The notes under the pieces were generated by a model that saw only the letters and a program-made list of their open reading frames with translations, was not told where the DNA came from and did no database searches. The translations under genes and the position numbers were made by a program. 25,897 nt of DNA from Planctomycetaceae bacterium (GTDB lineage Bacteria; Planctomycetota; Planctomycetia; Pirellulales; UBA1268): contig SIAG01000007.1 in assembly GCA_009691925.1 (NCBI GenBank), positions 1-25,897 of the forward strand, in the 5' to 3' direction. This document shows positions 14,687 through 22,359 of this stretch, piece after piece; within the stretch, counting starts at the first letter, position 1; each line of letters opens with the position of its first letter.

Positions 14687-16021
14687 CTACCTCTTCTTAT
14701 ACTTGATCTTATTCAGTTCGTCGGCAACGTCGAGGCCATCACAGGTGAACCATCTGGACAGACTCACGCCAGTTTCCCAACCGCCATCAGCCGGGTACCC
14801 CTGCGGTTGCAAGCCTGAAAACTCGTCCCGGCCAACCCACTGTCCATTTTCGAACGCAACATCAAAGCCAGCCCGGCCTGCAAAGGCAATCAAGGCATCT
14901 CCATACATCATGTCCACAGTGCCGCCCACTTCTTTGGCGTACCGGTGGGAAACAAGATCGTGACTCGCCGCCCATGCGTTTAGATGCGCAAGCTTGGCGG
15001 AGTAATCCTCGATATTCATATTTATAGTGACTAATGCAGAGGAGCTGATTCGCACGCTCGCTGCCGCCATGCTTGCTGAAGATCCGCCCAATTGCCGAGG
15101 GACCGAGGGCGGGGTCACAAACGGCGATTTGTCGGTCTCGGAATAAACGAAAGAATAGTTTCCGAAGACTTGTTTGTCGACCTGCAAACAGCTGGTATCT
15201 AAGTCGTTCTTCAGGCGCTCAAAGTCTGAAACAGCCTTGTCGAGATCTGCCGTCCTCGCGTCGTTTGCTTTTCGCTTAGCCGAAGAAATTACGCTGTCAA
15301 GCGTATGCAGTTGGCTGTTGCGACAGGCGCCAAGAAACAACTCAATGGCCCTTCCGCCCACGGAAAGCACGGCGCCTGGCACTGAGGTTAATCCAATTGC
15401 CGCGGTACCAATGTCCTTCAGCGACGAGCCGCCTGCGGACGCGAACCAACCTGCCCCCGCGCCGACATGGTCACGAACAAACGTCTCCATCCGATCGAGA
15501 ACTTTATCGACATCGATGTAGTATTCATTTATTATGGACTGCTCTCTCATTCCCCAGGCGATAACTTTGGTCTTAAGTTGGTCTTCAGCTCCTTGGTAGG
15601 CCTTGAAAGACGTGATCGACTGAATCGGAAGTCCATATTGTATCCCCGTAATGCTGCCTGAGGTATCTCGAGATAATTTGAGGTAACCGCTGTTTGTGGT
15701 ATCTGCATTCTGGTTGGTACTCTTGCCCGACAGGCCCGTCGTGTTCCCCGATGTGAGCACGACCCCGATCGACAAGTCCGCTTTTTTCCCCGAATCGGCT
15801 ATGTCGTTTGCCAGGACATCGAGTGTGGTGACCAGATTCTTGTTCGGATCTGCGGAAGGGGCGAAATCTGCCGCCGTCTTGGTAAACACATCGTCTACCG
15901 CCGCACAACAGTGACGAGGCTCGAGCGTCTCAAAACTCGCTGAAATGGTGGCGATCGCTTTCGATCCGCCAACTCGCCGTTGAATTGCTTTCAGGCCCTT
16001 CGATCTTGGTCCGAAAAACAT
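14687..16021 (-). CDS. Surface or secreted protein with variant LEPR-type N-terminal motif
   Basis: This 444-residue protein is of unknown function. GAGGAGGTG before the ATG at 16021 decides the start. Residues 30-41 read FETLEPRHCCAA, which resembles the planctomycete LEPR-XLL export/sorting motif but has Cys-Cys where two leucines are usual. After it comes DDVFTKTAADFAPSADPNKN and LDVLANDIADSGKK, typical of bacterial Ig- or cadherin-like modules of large surface proteins. The middle has a glycine-rich hydrophobic stretch (DIGTAAIGLTSVPGAVLSVG) and a charged helical region (AKRKANDARTADLDKAVSDF). The C-terminus is basic (DELNKIKYKKR). The gene is visibly richer in A and T than its neighbours, which suggests acquisition from elsewhere or relaxed selection. 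No enzymatic motif was recognised. Export to the cell envelope is inferred from the motif. Confidence 0.75.
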   Translation of the reverse strand: MFFGPRSKGLKAIQRRVGGSKAIATISASFETLEPRHCCAAVDDVFTKTAADFAPSADPNKNLVTTLDVLANDIADSGKKADLSIGVVLTSGNTTGLSGKSTNQNADTTNSGYLKLSRDTSGSITGIQYGLPIQSITSFKAYQGAEDQLKTKVIAWGMREQSIINEYYIDVDKVLDRMETFVRDHVGAGAGWFASAGGSSLKDIGTAAIGLTSVPGAVLSVGGRAIELFLGACRNSQLHTLDSVISSAKRKANDARTADLDKAVSDFERLKNDLDTSCLQVDKQVFGNYSFVYSETDKSPFVTPPSVPRQLGGSSASMAAASVRISSSALVTINMNIEDYSAKLAHLNAWAASHDLVSHRYAKEVGGTVDMMYGDALIAFAGRAGFDVAFENGQWVGRDEFSGLQPQGYPADGGWETGVSLSRWFTCDGLDVADELNKIKYKKR

Positions 16022-16534
16022 GGCAACACCTCCTCTTGGTTCTGGGCACAAAGTGCCCACGCCCTCCCCCTTGCGAAACAGACAGCGTAAAAATTGGAGC
16101 ACGGCCTACGGCGCGGTGTCAAGCTGCGGGCGCGGGGGAACGTTTGTGGCCCGCCGCGCATGGCACGCCAGGCTCTCCGAGCCTCCTGTCGGCTGTCGAC
16201 AGCGACGCGGCGGAAACGGCGGGGGTTGAGGCCTGCCGCCTGCCGGCCCCATGGGCTCCTCCGCAGGCAGCGGGTCGCAAGCTCCCGACAGGGCGCATCC
16301 GGCATCCAAGCACCTGCCGTGCTGGCTTCCTTCCATGGATCACGACGCCATGAAAAGGGGGGCAAAAATCGCCTGCCAAGCGAGGTTTCGCCGGGGACTC
16401 TCAAGCGACTCGGGGCGACGAAACTTTTGCCGGCCCCGCCGACGTATGACCCACAGGCCAGCCACCCGCAGAGCATCCCTGCTCCTTCCGGCGCACACTT
16501 GGCCTCTGGGATCGGCGAACGACTCGTCAACCAC
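16022..16534. other. Intergenic region between cysteine synthase and the LEPR-motif gene
   Basis: About 510 bp. Frames that stay open across it give arginine-rich translations without domains and run into the flanking genes antisense, so I call none. It contains the ribosome site and a perfect hairpin for the LEPR-motif gene at its left end. On the minus strand there is a TTGACA near 16117-16122 but no good -10 at 16-18 bases. No terminator after the cysteine synthase gene was evident. Confidence 0.4.
16043..16059 (-). promoter_or_regulatory. Perfect 7-bp hairpin just upstream of the LEPR-motif gene
   Basis: TGGGCAC and GTGCCCA pair around a three-base loop, 21 bases before the start codon and directly upstream of the ribosome site. 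It could be an operator or an mRNA structure that modulates translation. Confidence 0.4.
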
Positions 16535-17497
16535 TCACTCCGGGTACAGGCCCGGGACCGAGAGGTAGCGTTCGCCGAGATCGGGGAGAACGACAACGAT
16601 CATCTTGCCCGCGTTCTCCGGGCGACGGGCCACCTGGAGCGCGCCCCAGGCGGCAGCGCCGCAACTGATGCCGCACATCAGCCCCTCGCGCTTCGCCATC
16701 TGCCTGGTCATCTCCTTGGCATCCTCGTCGTCGACCTTCACGACTTCGTCGATGATCTTGAGATTGAGCACCCCGGGGATAAACCCGGCGCCGATCCCCT
16801 GGATCGTGTGACGGCCCGGCTTGATCGGCTCGCCGGCGAGCTTCTGCGAGATCACCGGGCTGTTGAGCGGCTCGACCGCAATCACCTTCAGGCTCGGCTT
16901 GTAGGCCTTGAGCACCTCGCCACAGCCTGTGATCGTGCCCCCGGTGCCGACGCCGCAGACAAGGATGTCGACCTTGCCGTCGGTGTCGGCCCAGATCTCC
17001 TCGGCCGTCGTCCGCCGGTGGATCTCGGGATTGGCGGGATTATTGAACTGCTGCGGCATGAAATACTGCGGGCTCGACTTCGAGACATCCTCGGCATGCC
17101 GCACCGCTCCCGGCATCCCCTCGGCAGCCGGCGTGAGCACCAGCTCGGCGCCGAGCGCCTTGAGCATTCGCCGGCGCTCGAGGCTCATGCTCTCCGGCAT
17201 CATCACCCGGAGCTTGTAGCCGCGGGCGGCGCAGACGTAGGCCAGGCCGATGCCGGTGTTGCCACTGGTCGGCTCGACGATGATCGTGTCGGGGCCGATG
17301 CGGCCGTCTTTCTCGGCGGCGTCGATCATCGCCGCGGCGATCCGATCCTTCACGCTCCAGAGCGGATTCATGTTCTCGATCTTGCCGACGACATCCGCAA
17401 CGCAGCCTTCCGTCACCCGACGGAGGCGCACCAGCGGCGTGCGGCCGATGCACTGCGTGATGTCATCGCGGATCCCTGCCGACTGCAGCGTGCTCAT
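16535..17497 (-). CDS. cysK: Cysteine synthase (O-acetylserine sulfhydrylase)
   Basis: This PLP enzyme makes L-cysteine from O-acetyl-L-serine and sulfide, the last step of sulfate assimilation. The 320 residues have every family hallmark: the Schiff-base Lys50 in NPLWSVKDRI, the substrate loop PTSGNTG at 76-82, the phosphate-binding GVGTGGT at 182-188, the IQGIGAGFIP segment at 232-241, and a late GISCGAA where the second cysteine replaces the more usual serine. The length is normal for the family. I place the start at 17497, after GAGGGA; an earlier in-frame start at 17560 would lie upstream of the promoter described at 17525 and is unlikely. Cystathionine beta-synthase-like paralogues are a less likely alternative because no regulatory domain is present. 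Confidence 0.92.
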   Translation of the reverse strand: MSTLQSAGIRDDITQCIGRTPLVRLRRVTEGCVADVVGKIENMNPLWSVKDRIAAAMIDAAEKDGRIGPDTIIVEPTSGNTGIGLAYVCAARGYKLRVMMPESMSLERRRMLKALGAELVLTPAAEGMPGAVRHAEDVSKSSPQYFMPQQFNNPANPEIHRRTTAEEIWADTDGKVDILVCGVGTGGTITGCGEVLKAYKPSLKVIAVEPLNSPVISQKLAGEPIKPGRHTIQGIGAGFIPGVLNLKIIDEVVKVDDEDAKEMTRQMAKREGLMCGISCGAAAWGALQVARRPENAGKMIVVVLPDLGERYLSVPGLYPE

Positions 17498-17524
17498 GGC
17501 TGGCGTTCCCTCGCGGTTCGGTGA

Positions 17525-17554
17525 ATTATCACCATGTTCATTGTCTATTGTCAG
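17525..17554 (-). promoter_or_regulatory. Sigma-70-type promoter of the cysteine synthase gene
   Basis: On the minus strand CTGACA (17554-17549) and GATAAT (17530-17525) are separated by 18 bases and each match the consensus at five of six positions. They lie in a locally AT-rich patch in otherwise GC-rich DNA. Transcription would start near 17518, giving a leader of about 20 bases before the ATG at 17497. Confidence 0.65.
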
Positions 17555-17669
17555 AATCAATTCAGGAAGTTACGCCGACAGGGCGGTCTGCGTCAACACG
17601 ACATTCCAACCGCTCCGGGTCCAGGTCCGCGCCCCGGCACGGTAGCTCCACATGAAAGCGGCGCATGAA

Positions 17670-17697
17670 GAAGGGGGCGTCACCCGACGCCCCCTTC
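17670..17697 (-). terminator. GC-rich stem-loop after the DUF1080 gene
   Basis: A perfect 12-bp stem (GAAGGGGGCGTC with its complement) closes an ACCC loop, 40 bases beyond the stop of the gene at 17738. It lacks a clear U-tract, so termination is probable but not certain. It would separate that gene from the cysteine synthase gene downstream. Confidence 0.55.
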
Positions 17698-17737
17698 CCC
17701 AGAAATCGCACATTGGCTTGGGGTCCGAAAGCGAGGC

Positions 17738-18400
17738 TCACGGCAGCCGCTTGACGCGGATGTTCTTGTAGCGGACCTCGCTACCGGGATCGTGGGCCTG
17801 GAGGGCGAAGGTGCCGTTGGAGAGCTTGCGGGTTCCCGTCACGCCGTCGGGCTCGACGAACTCGAAGAGGACCTTCCCATCGACGATCACGGTGATCTGC
17901 TTATCCTTCACCATCACCTCCTCGGTGAACCAGGTGTCGTCCTTGGCCGGTGGGACGAAGTTCTTGACGACGTTGTAGAGGCTCCCGGTGCGGACCGGAT
18001 CCCCCTGCGAATTGTTGACCTGCATCTCGTAGCCGATCGCCGGCCAGCCATCGGGCTGAAACTTCGTGTGGAAGAAGATGCCCGAATTGGCATTCGGCTT
18101 CGTCATCACGTCGGACTTGAAGTGGAAGTTCTTGAAGTCGGCCGGCTTCGCCGCGTCGGCACCGACATAGAACAAGTGGCTGCGCGGGCCGCGACAGACG
18201 ATCTGGCCGTCATCGACCTTCCAGCTCTGGGGGCTCTCGTTCACCTTCCAACCAGCCAGGCTCTTGCCATCGAAGAGCGGCTCGAAGCCCTCCTCGTCGG
18301 CCCAGAGCGACCCCCCGGCCGCCACTAGGCAGCCGAGGCAAACCACTGCGGCCATGATGCCGCGCCCACGAACCACGACCGACCCACCTGCGTATCGCAT
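17738..18400 (-). CDS. Secreted DUF1080 (3-keto-disaccharide hydrolase family) protein
   Basis: This 220-residue protein has a long signal peptide (hydrophobic core IMAAVVCLGCLVAAGG, ending before ADEEGF). The mature part is a single DUF1080 domain: FEPLFDGKSLAGWKV at the start, then SHLFYVG, NFHFKSDVMTKPNANSGIFFHT, a central GYEMQVNNSQGDPVRTGSLYN, and the final GTFALQAHDPGSEVRYKNIRVKRLP. The fold is a concanavalin-like jelly roll. Family members occur in great numbers in planctomycetes, and some hydrolyse 3-keto-glycosides; the substrate here is not known. GGAG lies upstream of the chosen ATG at 18400. The gene is divergent from the ABC exporter with only 20 bp between the start codons, so its promoter must overlap the start of that coding region. 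Confidence 0.9.
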   Translation of the reverse strand: MRYAGGSVVVRGRGIMAAVVCLGCLVAAGGSLWADEEGFEPLFDGKSLAGWKVNESPQSWKVDDGQIVCRGPRSHLFYVGADAAKPADFKNFHFKSDVMTKPNANSGIFFHTKFQPDGWPAIGYEMQVNNSQGDPVRTGSLYNVVKNFVPPAKDDTWFTEEVMVKDKQITVIVDGKVLFEFVEPDGVTGTRKLSNGTFALQAHDPGSEVRYKNIRVKRLP

Positions 18401-18420
18401 GAACGTTCTCCGCCCCGGAA

Positions 18421-21400
18421 ATGGAAAAGACACCATTGATTCAACCGTCAGTAGAACGGCCCCGGGAGCATACGCCGGTGACCGCAGCCACGCCAACCTC
18501 CTCCCCGCCCCGTGTCGTGGCTGGCACGCTTCCCCCGGCGGCCCGCGCGGCGCTCGACGCCGCCGGGCTGAATCACCGCCCCGTCATCGTCTCGGTCGAC
18601 ACCGACGTGTCGCTCGACGGGGAACCGCGGCGGGAATGGCTTTTTGTCACCCCCGACCATCTCTCCGTCGTCCGGGAAGGGCTGCCTCCGGAGGGGGCGA
18701 GTTTTCCGGCCGATGCCCCCGCGCCGATCGCACCTCCGCCGGCCGCCGGCGCGGCGGGGAAGGTCCTGCGGGTCATCCCCTGGTCGGACGTCGCCCAGGT
18801 GCGCACCAGCGCCGGCGTCGGGGGGGGAATGCTGCAGGTCAAGACCGACGGCGACTGGATCGACCTCCTCCGCTATTCCAATGCCCTGGCGACGCGCTTC
18901 CACAAGGTCTCGCGGGCGCTGGAGCAGGCGCGTGAATGCCCGCGCACGGCCGAGGGCCGGATCGAGCTGCCCGGCTCGTTTCCTAGCGCCGGCGGGGCGC
19001 TGCTATCTCCAGCGCCGGCCGCGGCCAGCGAGACCCTCGCGGCCGAGTCCGCTACGCCCGGCACGCCCGGGGCGACGACGCCGGCAGACGACGAATTGGC
19101 CGCCGCCCTCGATCCACCGCGCTGCGACTCCTGCGGCCTGCGGAAGACGACGCGCGAGGAGGCGTGCCCGCGCTGCATGCAAAAGGGGCGGATCCTCGCC
19201 CGCGTCAGCGAGATCCTCCGGCCGCATGCCCGCGGGGCGATCGTCCTTTGCCTGCTGACGCTCCTGGGGGTTGTCGCGGAGCTCGTGCCGCCGAAGCTCC
19301 AGCAATATATGGTCGACGACGTCCTTTCCGCTCGGGCACTGGAGCAGACTGGGGCCGACGCGCTTCCCGACTTCAAGACCGCGCTGCTCGTGGTTGTGTT
19401 GGCGCTGGCGTTCTCCCGGATCCTTCTCTCGATCGTCGGCGTGCTCAAGGGGCGGCTTGCCAACGCGATCGGCACCGGGCTCACCGGCTCGCTCCGCCAG
19501 GAGATGGTCAACAAGCTCCAGGATCTCTCCATCGCTTACTACGACCGCCATCAGGTTGGGTCGATGATCAGCCGGGTGGCCCACGACAGCGAGGTCCTCC
19601 ACGGCCTCATGCACCAGATCACCGGGGGCTTTCTCCTCCAGATCGTGCAGCTGGTGGGGGTGGGGGCGATGCTCGTCTGGATCAACCCCAAGCTCGCCCT
19701 CTTCACCCTCATCCCGGTGCCGCTGGTGATCCTCGGCTCGTGGATCTTCTGGCGGCATGTCTACCCGCGCCACTATCGGCTGTGGGATGCCTCGAGCAAG
19801 CAGATGGCCGCACTCTCCGGGATGCTCTCGGGGATCCGCGTCGTCAAGGCCTTCGCCCAGGAGCCACGGGAGCGGGAGAAGTTTGCCACGGCCAGCGACC
19901 ACCTATCCAACTGGCGGCTGTGGGTCGAGCACACCAATTCCACCTACGCCGCGGCGATGCAGATCGTCTTCGGCCTCGGCGGCCTGATCGTCTGGTATGT
20001 CGGCGGCCGCGACGTGATCGCCGGGGAGATGTCGCTCGGCCAATTGATCGCCTTCCTCGCCTACCTGGCGATGTTTTACGCCCCGCTCGGCGCCCTCTCG
20101 AGCTTCACCACTTGGCTGACGAGCTTCCTTTCGGGGAGCCAGCGCGTCCTCGAGCTCCTCGACACGCCGGTGTCGATTCCCGAAACGAACAAGCCAACGG
20201 CCTGGGACGACCCTCGCGGGGCGATCCGCTTCCGGAATGTCACCTTCGGCTACGACCGCAACCAGCCGGTCCTGCGGGACGTGTCGTTTGACGTCGCGCC
20301 GGGGGAGATGATTGGCATCGTCGGCCGGTCGGGTTCGGGCAAGACGACGCTCGTCAATCTCCTCGGCCGCTTCTACGAGGCCCAGGAGGGCTCGATCGAG
20401 ATCGACGGGATCGACATCCGCCACCTCTCCACCAAGCAGCTCCGCGAACGTCTCGGGATCGTGTTCCAGGATTCGTTTCTGTTCCGTGGGACGATCTGGA
20501 GAAATCTCTCCTACGGCCGACCCCAGGCGACGCTCGAGCAGGGGCTCGAGGCGGCCAAGGCCGCCGGCGCGCACGATTTCCTCTGTCGCCAGCCGCTCGC
20601 CTACGAGACCCTCCTCGGGGAGCATGGCGCGGGGCTCTCCGGTGGCGAGAAGCAGCGGCTCTCGATCGCCCGGACGCTCCTCTACGATCCGCGGATCCTC
20701 GTTCTCGACGAGGCGACGAGCAACATTGACGCCGAGGCCGAGAAGGCGATCCAGGAGGCGCTGGCGGTGCTCGTTCGCGGGCGGACGACGATCGCCATCG
20801 CCCACCGCCTCTCCACGCTCCGCAACGCCGATCGGATCCTCGCCTTCGACCGCGGGCGGCTCGCGGAGCAGGGGACCCACGCCGAGCTCCTCGCCGCCGA
20901 CGGGATCTACGCGCGCCTGGTGCGGATCCAAACCCAGGTCACGAAGCAGCCGACGGTCGACACGCTCCTCGCCGAGGAGTCGGCCGCCCCCGCTGCCGCG
21001 AAGCCTGCCGAACCGGTTGCCGCCGTGGTGGCAGCTCCTCCCGCCACGATGCCCTCCAGTGGAGCGATCCGCTGGCTCGAGCCGGGCCCGCACCATTTTC
21101 TCATCGGCCCGCACGACCGGATCGAGCTCGAGGAGCATGGCACGCGGCTCGCGGCGGGGCTGTTCATCGTTCGCACTTTCCCCGCCTCATGCCCCGAGGA
21201 CTACCTCTCGGTGCGCGGCTGGAACGAATCTGGCGATGAGACCGAGGTGGGGATGATCCGCCGGCTGGCCGACTGGCCGGAGGTCGACCAGACGGTGGTC
21301 CAGACCGGTCTGAAGCGCCGGTCGCTCGTCCGCGCCATCGGCCGGGTCCATGAGGTCAAGCTGGCGCACGGCTACCTCGACTTCGACGTCGAGACCGATG

Positions 21401-21567
21401 TCGGCCGGCAGAAGTTCACCGCTCGCTGGACGCAGAGCCAGGCGATCGACTTCGGCACCGACGGCAAAATGCTCATCGACACCGAGGAGAATCGCTATGT
21501 CGTTCGCTCGGTCGACGACCTTCCCAAGACCGACCGGGAGAAGTTCCTCCAGTACGTCTACTGGTGA
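18421..21567 (+). CDS. Multidomain ABC exporter with zinc ribbon and C-terminal DUF1854 domain
   Basis: This is a single-chain ABC half-exporter of 1,048 residues that probably works as a homodimer in the inner membrane. Residues about 35-170 resemble a PH-like domain (WLFVTPDHLSVV, VIPWSDVAQVRTS). A zinc ribbon follows, with Cys235, Cys238, Cys249 and Cys252. Six membrane helices lie at about 260-575. The ATPase at about 600-840 has Walker A GRSGSGKTT (635-643), the signature LSGGE (739-743), Walker B ILVLDE (759-764) and the H-loop His795. Residues about 881-1048 match DUF1854, a domain I recall from ABC proteins linked to cyanophycin metabolism. All ATPase residues are intact. The first ATG (18421) has no ribosome site; the in-frame GTG at 18478, behind GGGAG, may be the true start. 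The cargo is unknown, and no cyanophycin genes are in view. Confidence 0.9.
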   Translation: MEKTPLIQPSVERPREHTPVTAATPTSSPPRVVAGTLPPAARAALDAAGLNHRPVIVSVDTDVSLDGEPRREWLFVTPDHLSVVREGLPPEGASFPADAPAPIAPPPAAGAAGKVLRVIPWSDVAQVRTSAGVGGGMLQVKTDGDWIDLLRYSNALATRFHKVSRALEQARECPRTAEGRIELPGSFPSAGGALLSPAPAAASETLAAESATPGTPGATTPADDELAAALDPPRCDSCGLRKTTREEACPRCMQKGRILARVSEILRPHARGAIVLCLLTLLGVVAELVPPKLQQYMVDDVLSARALEQTGADALPDFKTALLVVVLALAFSRILLSIVGVLKGRLANAIGTGLTGSLRQEMVNKLQDLSIAYYDRHQVGSMISRVAHDSEVLHGLMHQITGGFLLQIVQLVGVGAMLVWINPKLALFTLIPVPLVILGSWIFWRHVYPRHYRLWDASSKQMAALSGMLSGIRVVKAFAQEPREREKFATASDHLSNWRLWVEHTNSTYAAAMQIVFGLGGLIVWYVGGRDVIAGEMSLGQLIAFLAYLAMFYAPLGALSSFTTWLTSFLSGSQRVLELLDTPVSIPETNKPTAWDDPRGAIRFRNVTFGYDRNQPVLRDVSFDVAPGEMIGIVGRSGSGKTTLVNLLGRFYEAQEGSIEIDGIDIRHLSTKQLRERLGIVFQDSFLFRGTIWRNLSYGRPQATLEQGLEAAKAAGAHDFLCRQPLAYETLLGEHGAGLSGGEKQRLSIARTLLYDPRILVLDEATSNIDAEAEKAIQEALAVLVRGRTTIAIAHRLSTLRNADRILAFDRGRLAEQGTHAELLAADGIYARLVRIQTQVTKQPTVDTLLAEESAAPAAAKPAEPVAAVVAAPPATMPSSGAIRWLEPGPHHFLIGPHDRIELEEHGTRLAAGLFIVRTFPASCPEDYLSVRGWNESGDETEVGMIRRLADWPEVDQTVVQTGLKRRSLVRAIGRVHEVKLAHGYLDFDVETDVGRQKFTARWTQSQAIDFGTDGKMLIDTEENRYVVRSVDDLPKTDREKFLQYVYW

Positions 21568-21646
21568 TCATGGCTAACGATGGCCTTGGTGATCCCGGCG
21601 GAGCCGGGGTCGGTTTGACAGGGCAACGGCCGGCGAAGGGCGACCA

Positions 21647-21775
21647 GTGGCCGTCCGCGATCTCGAAGGGACCGTCCGGTCGGTGCCGGCAAAGACGGAG
21701 AAGGCCTTGACCTCGGGCCTCGTCGCCGAGGTCCAGGCCGGGGAGCCGATCACGATCGCCATCCAGGGCAAATAG
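21647..21775 (+). pseudogene. Possible coding remnant or small ORF between convergent genes
   Basis: The 212-bp gap between the two convergent genes contains an open frame with a natural-looking C-terminal sequence (KTEKALTSGLVAEVQAGEPI, ending in IAIQGK) and a TAG stop. Its only plausible start is a GTG at 21647 without a clear ribosome site, and an upstream TGA closes the frame. It may be the tail of a gene lost by deletion. I do not recognise the family, and chance is possible. Confidence 0.25.
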
Positions 21776-21779
21776 CCGC

Positions 21780-22229
21780 TCAGCCGTGGAGCAGGTCTTC
21801 CATGTGATCGCCGCGGATACGGACATGCGAGGCGAGGACAAGCTCGCCGGCATCGGCCTCGAGTCTGGCGATCTGGGCCGCTCCCTGCGGCTCGGTGAGG
21901 TCGAGGACGACGTCAAACCTGCCGGGGCTGGCCGTGAGGTCGTCCCAGGAGATCGTCACCCGGCTCATCGCCAGGATCTGCGTCACCACCCGGCGGCAAC
22001 GGCCGCTGCGGATCTCCTCGACGTCGAGCACCACCTGCCGGGGTGCACTGATGCCCGGAGGGACGACGTCGACGAGATCGAGGCCCCGCCAGGGAACGAA
22101 GCGATCCCAATCGGCCTCGGGATAATCCTCGGAGGCGAGGAGCCCGGAAGCGATCACGGGGCAGTCGCGGACGGTGCCCGCGGCGTCGGTGACCCGGAGG
22201 CGCACCGTGAGGATGTCGTTGATGTCCAT
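21780..22229 (-). CDS. Hypothetical protein of 149 residues
   Basis: I do not recognise this family. The protein starts at the ATG at 22229, with only a weak AAGAG upstream. It has no signal peptide or membrane segment and looks cytoplasmic. It is acidic and rich in valine, with strand-like stretches (ILTVRLRVTDAAGTVRDCPV, RQVVLDVEEI, RFDVVLDLTE) that suggest a beta-rich fold, and ends DHMEDLLHG. It lies 130 bp downstream of the U32-family gene on the same strand, so the two are probably cotranscribed. The coding call rests on GC-rich third positions and protein-like composition. The frame is open upstream of 22229, but that part is arginine- and serine-rich antisense-like translation over the end of the U32 gene. 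Confidence 0.6.
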   Translation of the reverse strand: MDINDILTVRLRVTDAAGTVRDCPVIASGLLASEDYPEADWDRFVPWRGLDLVDVVPPGISAPRQVVLDVEEIRSGRCRRVVTQILAMSRVTISWDDLTASPGRFDVVLDLTEPQGAAQIARLEADAGELVLASHVRIRGDHMEDLLHG

Positions 22230-22359
22230 GCGATCGCTCTTGGGCCGACGTGTCCGCGGTCGTCGCGGCGAACCGCACAGGATACCGCTGTCCCCGGCCC
22301 CACAGAAGGGCCCTCGGCCATGGATGCGATTGTCCGCGTGAAGGATTGTCCACGGGCAG

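Noticed and set aside
14507..14818. 103-codon plus-strand frame in the region before the repeat cluster
   Set aside because: It runs into the surface-protein gene antisense, has no ribosome site and no domain. Better explained as chance within a repeat-like intergenic stretch.
16094..17524. 476-codon plus-strand frame opposite the cysteine synthase gene
   Set aside because: Antisense shadow: the minus strand encodes a complete cysteine synthase with all motifs and a near-consensus promoter.
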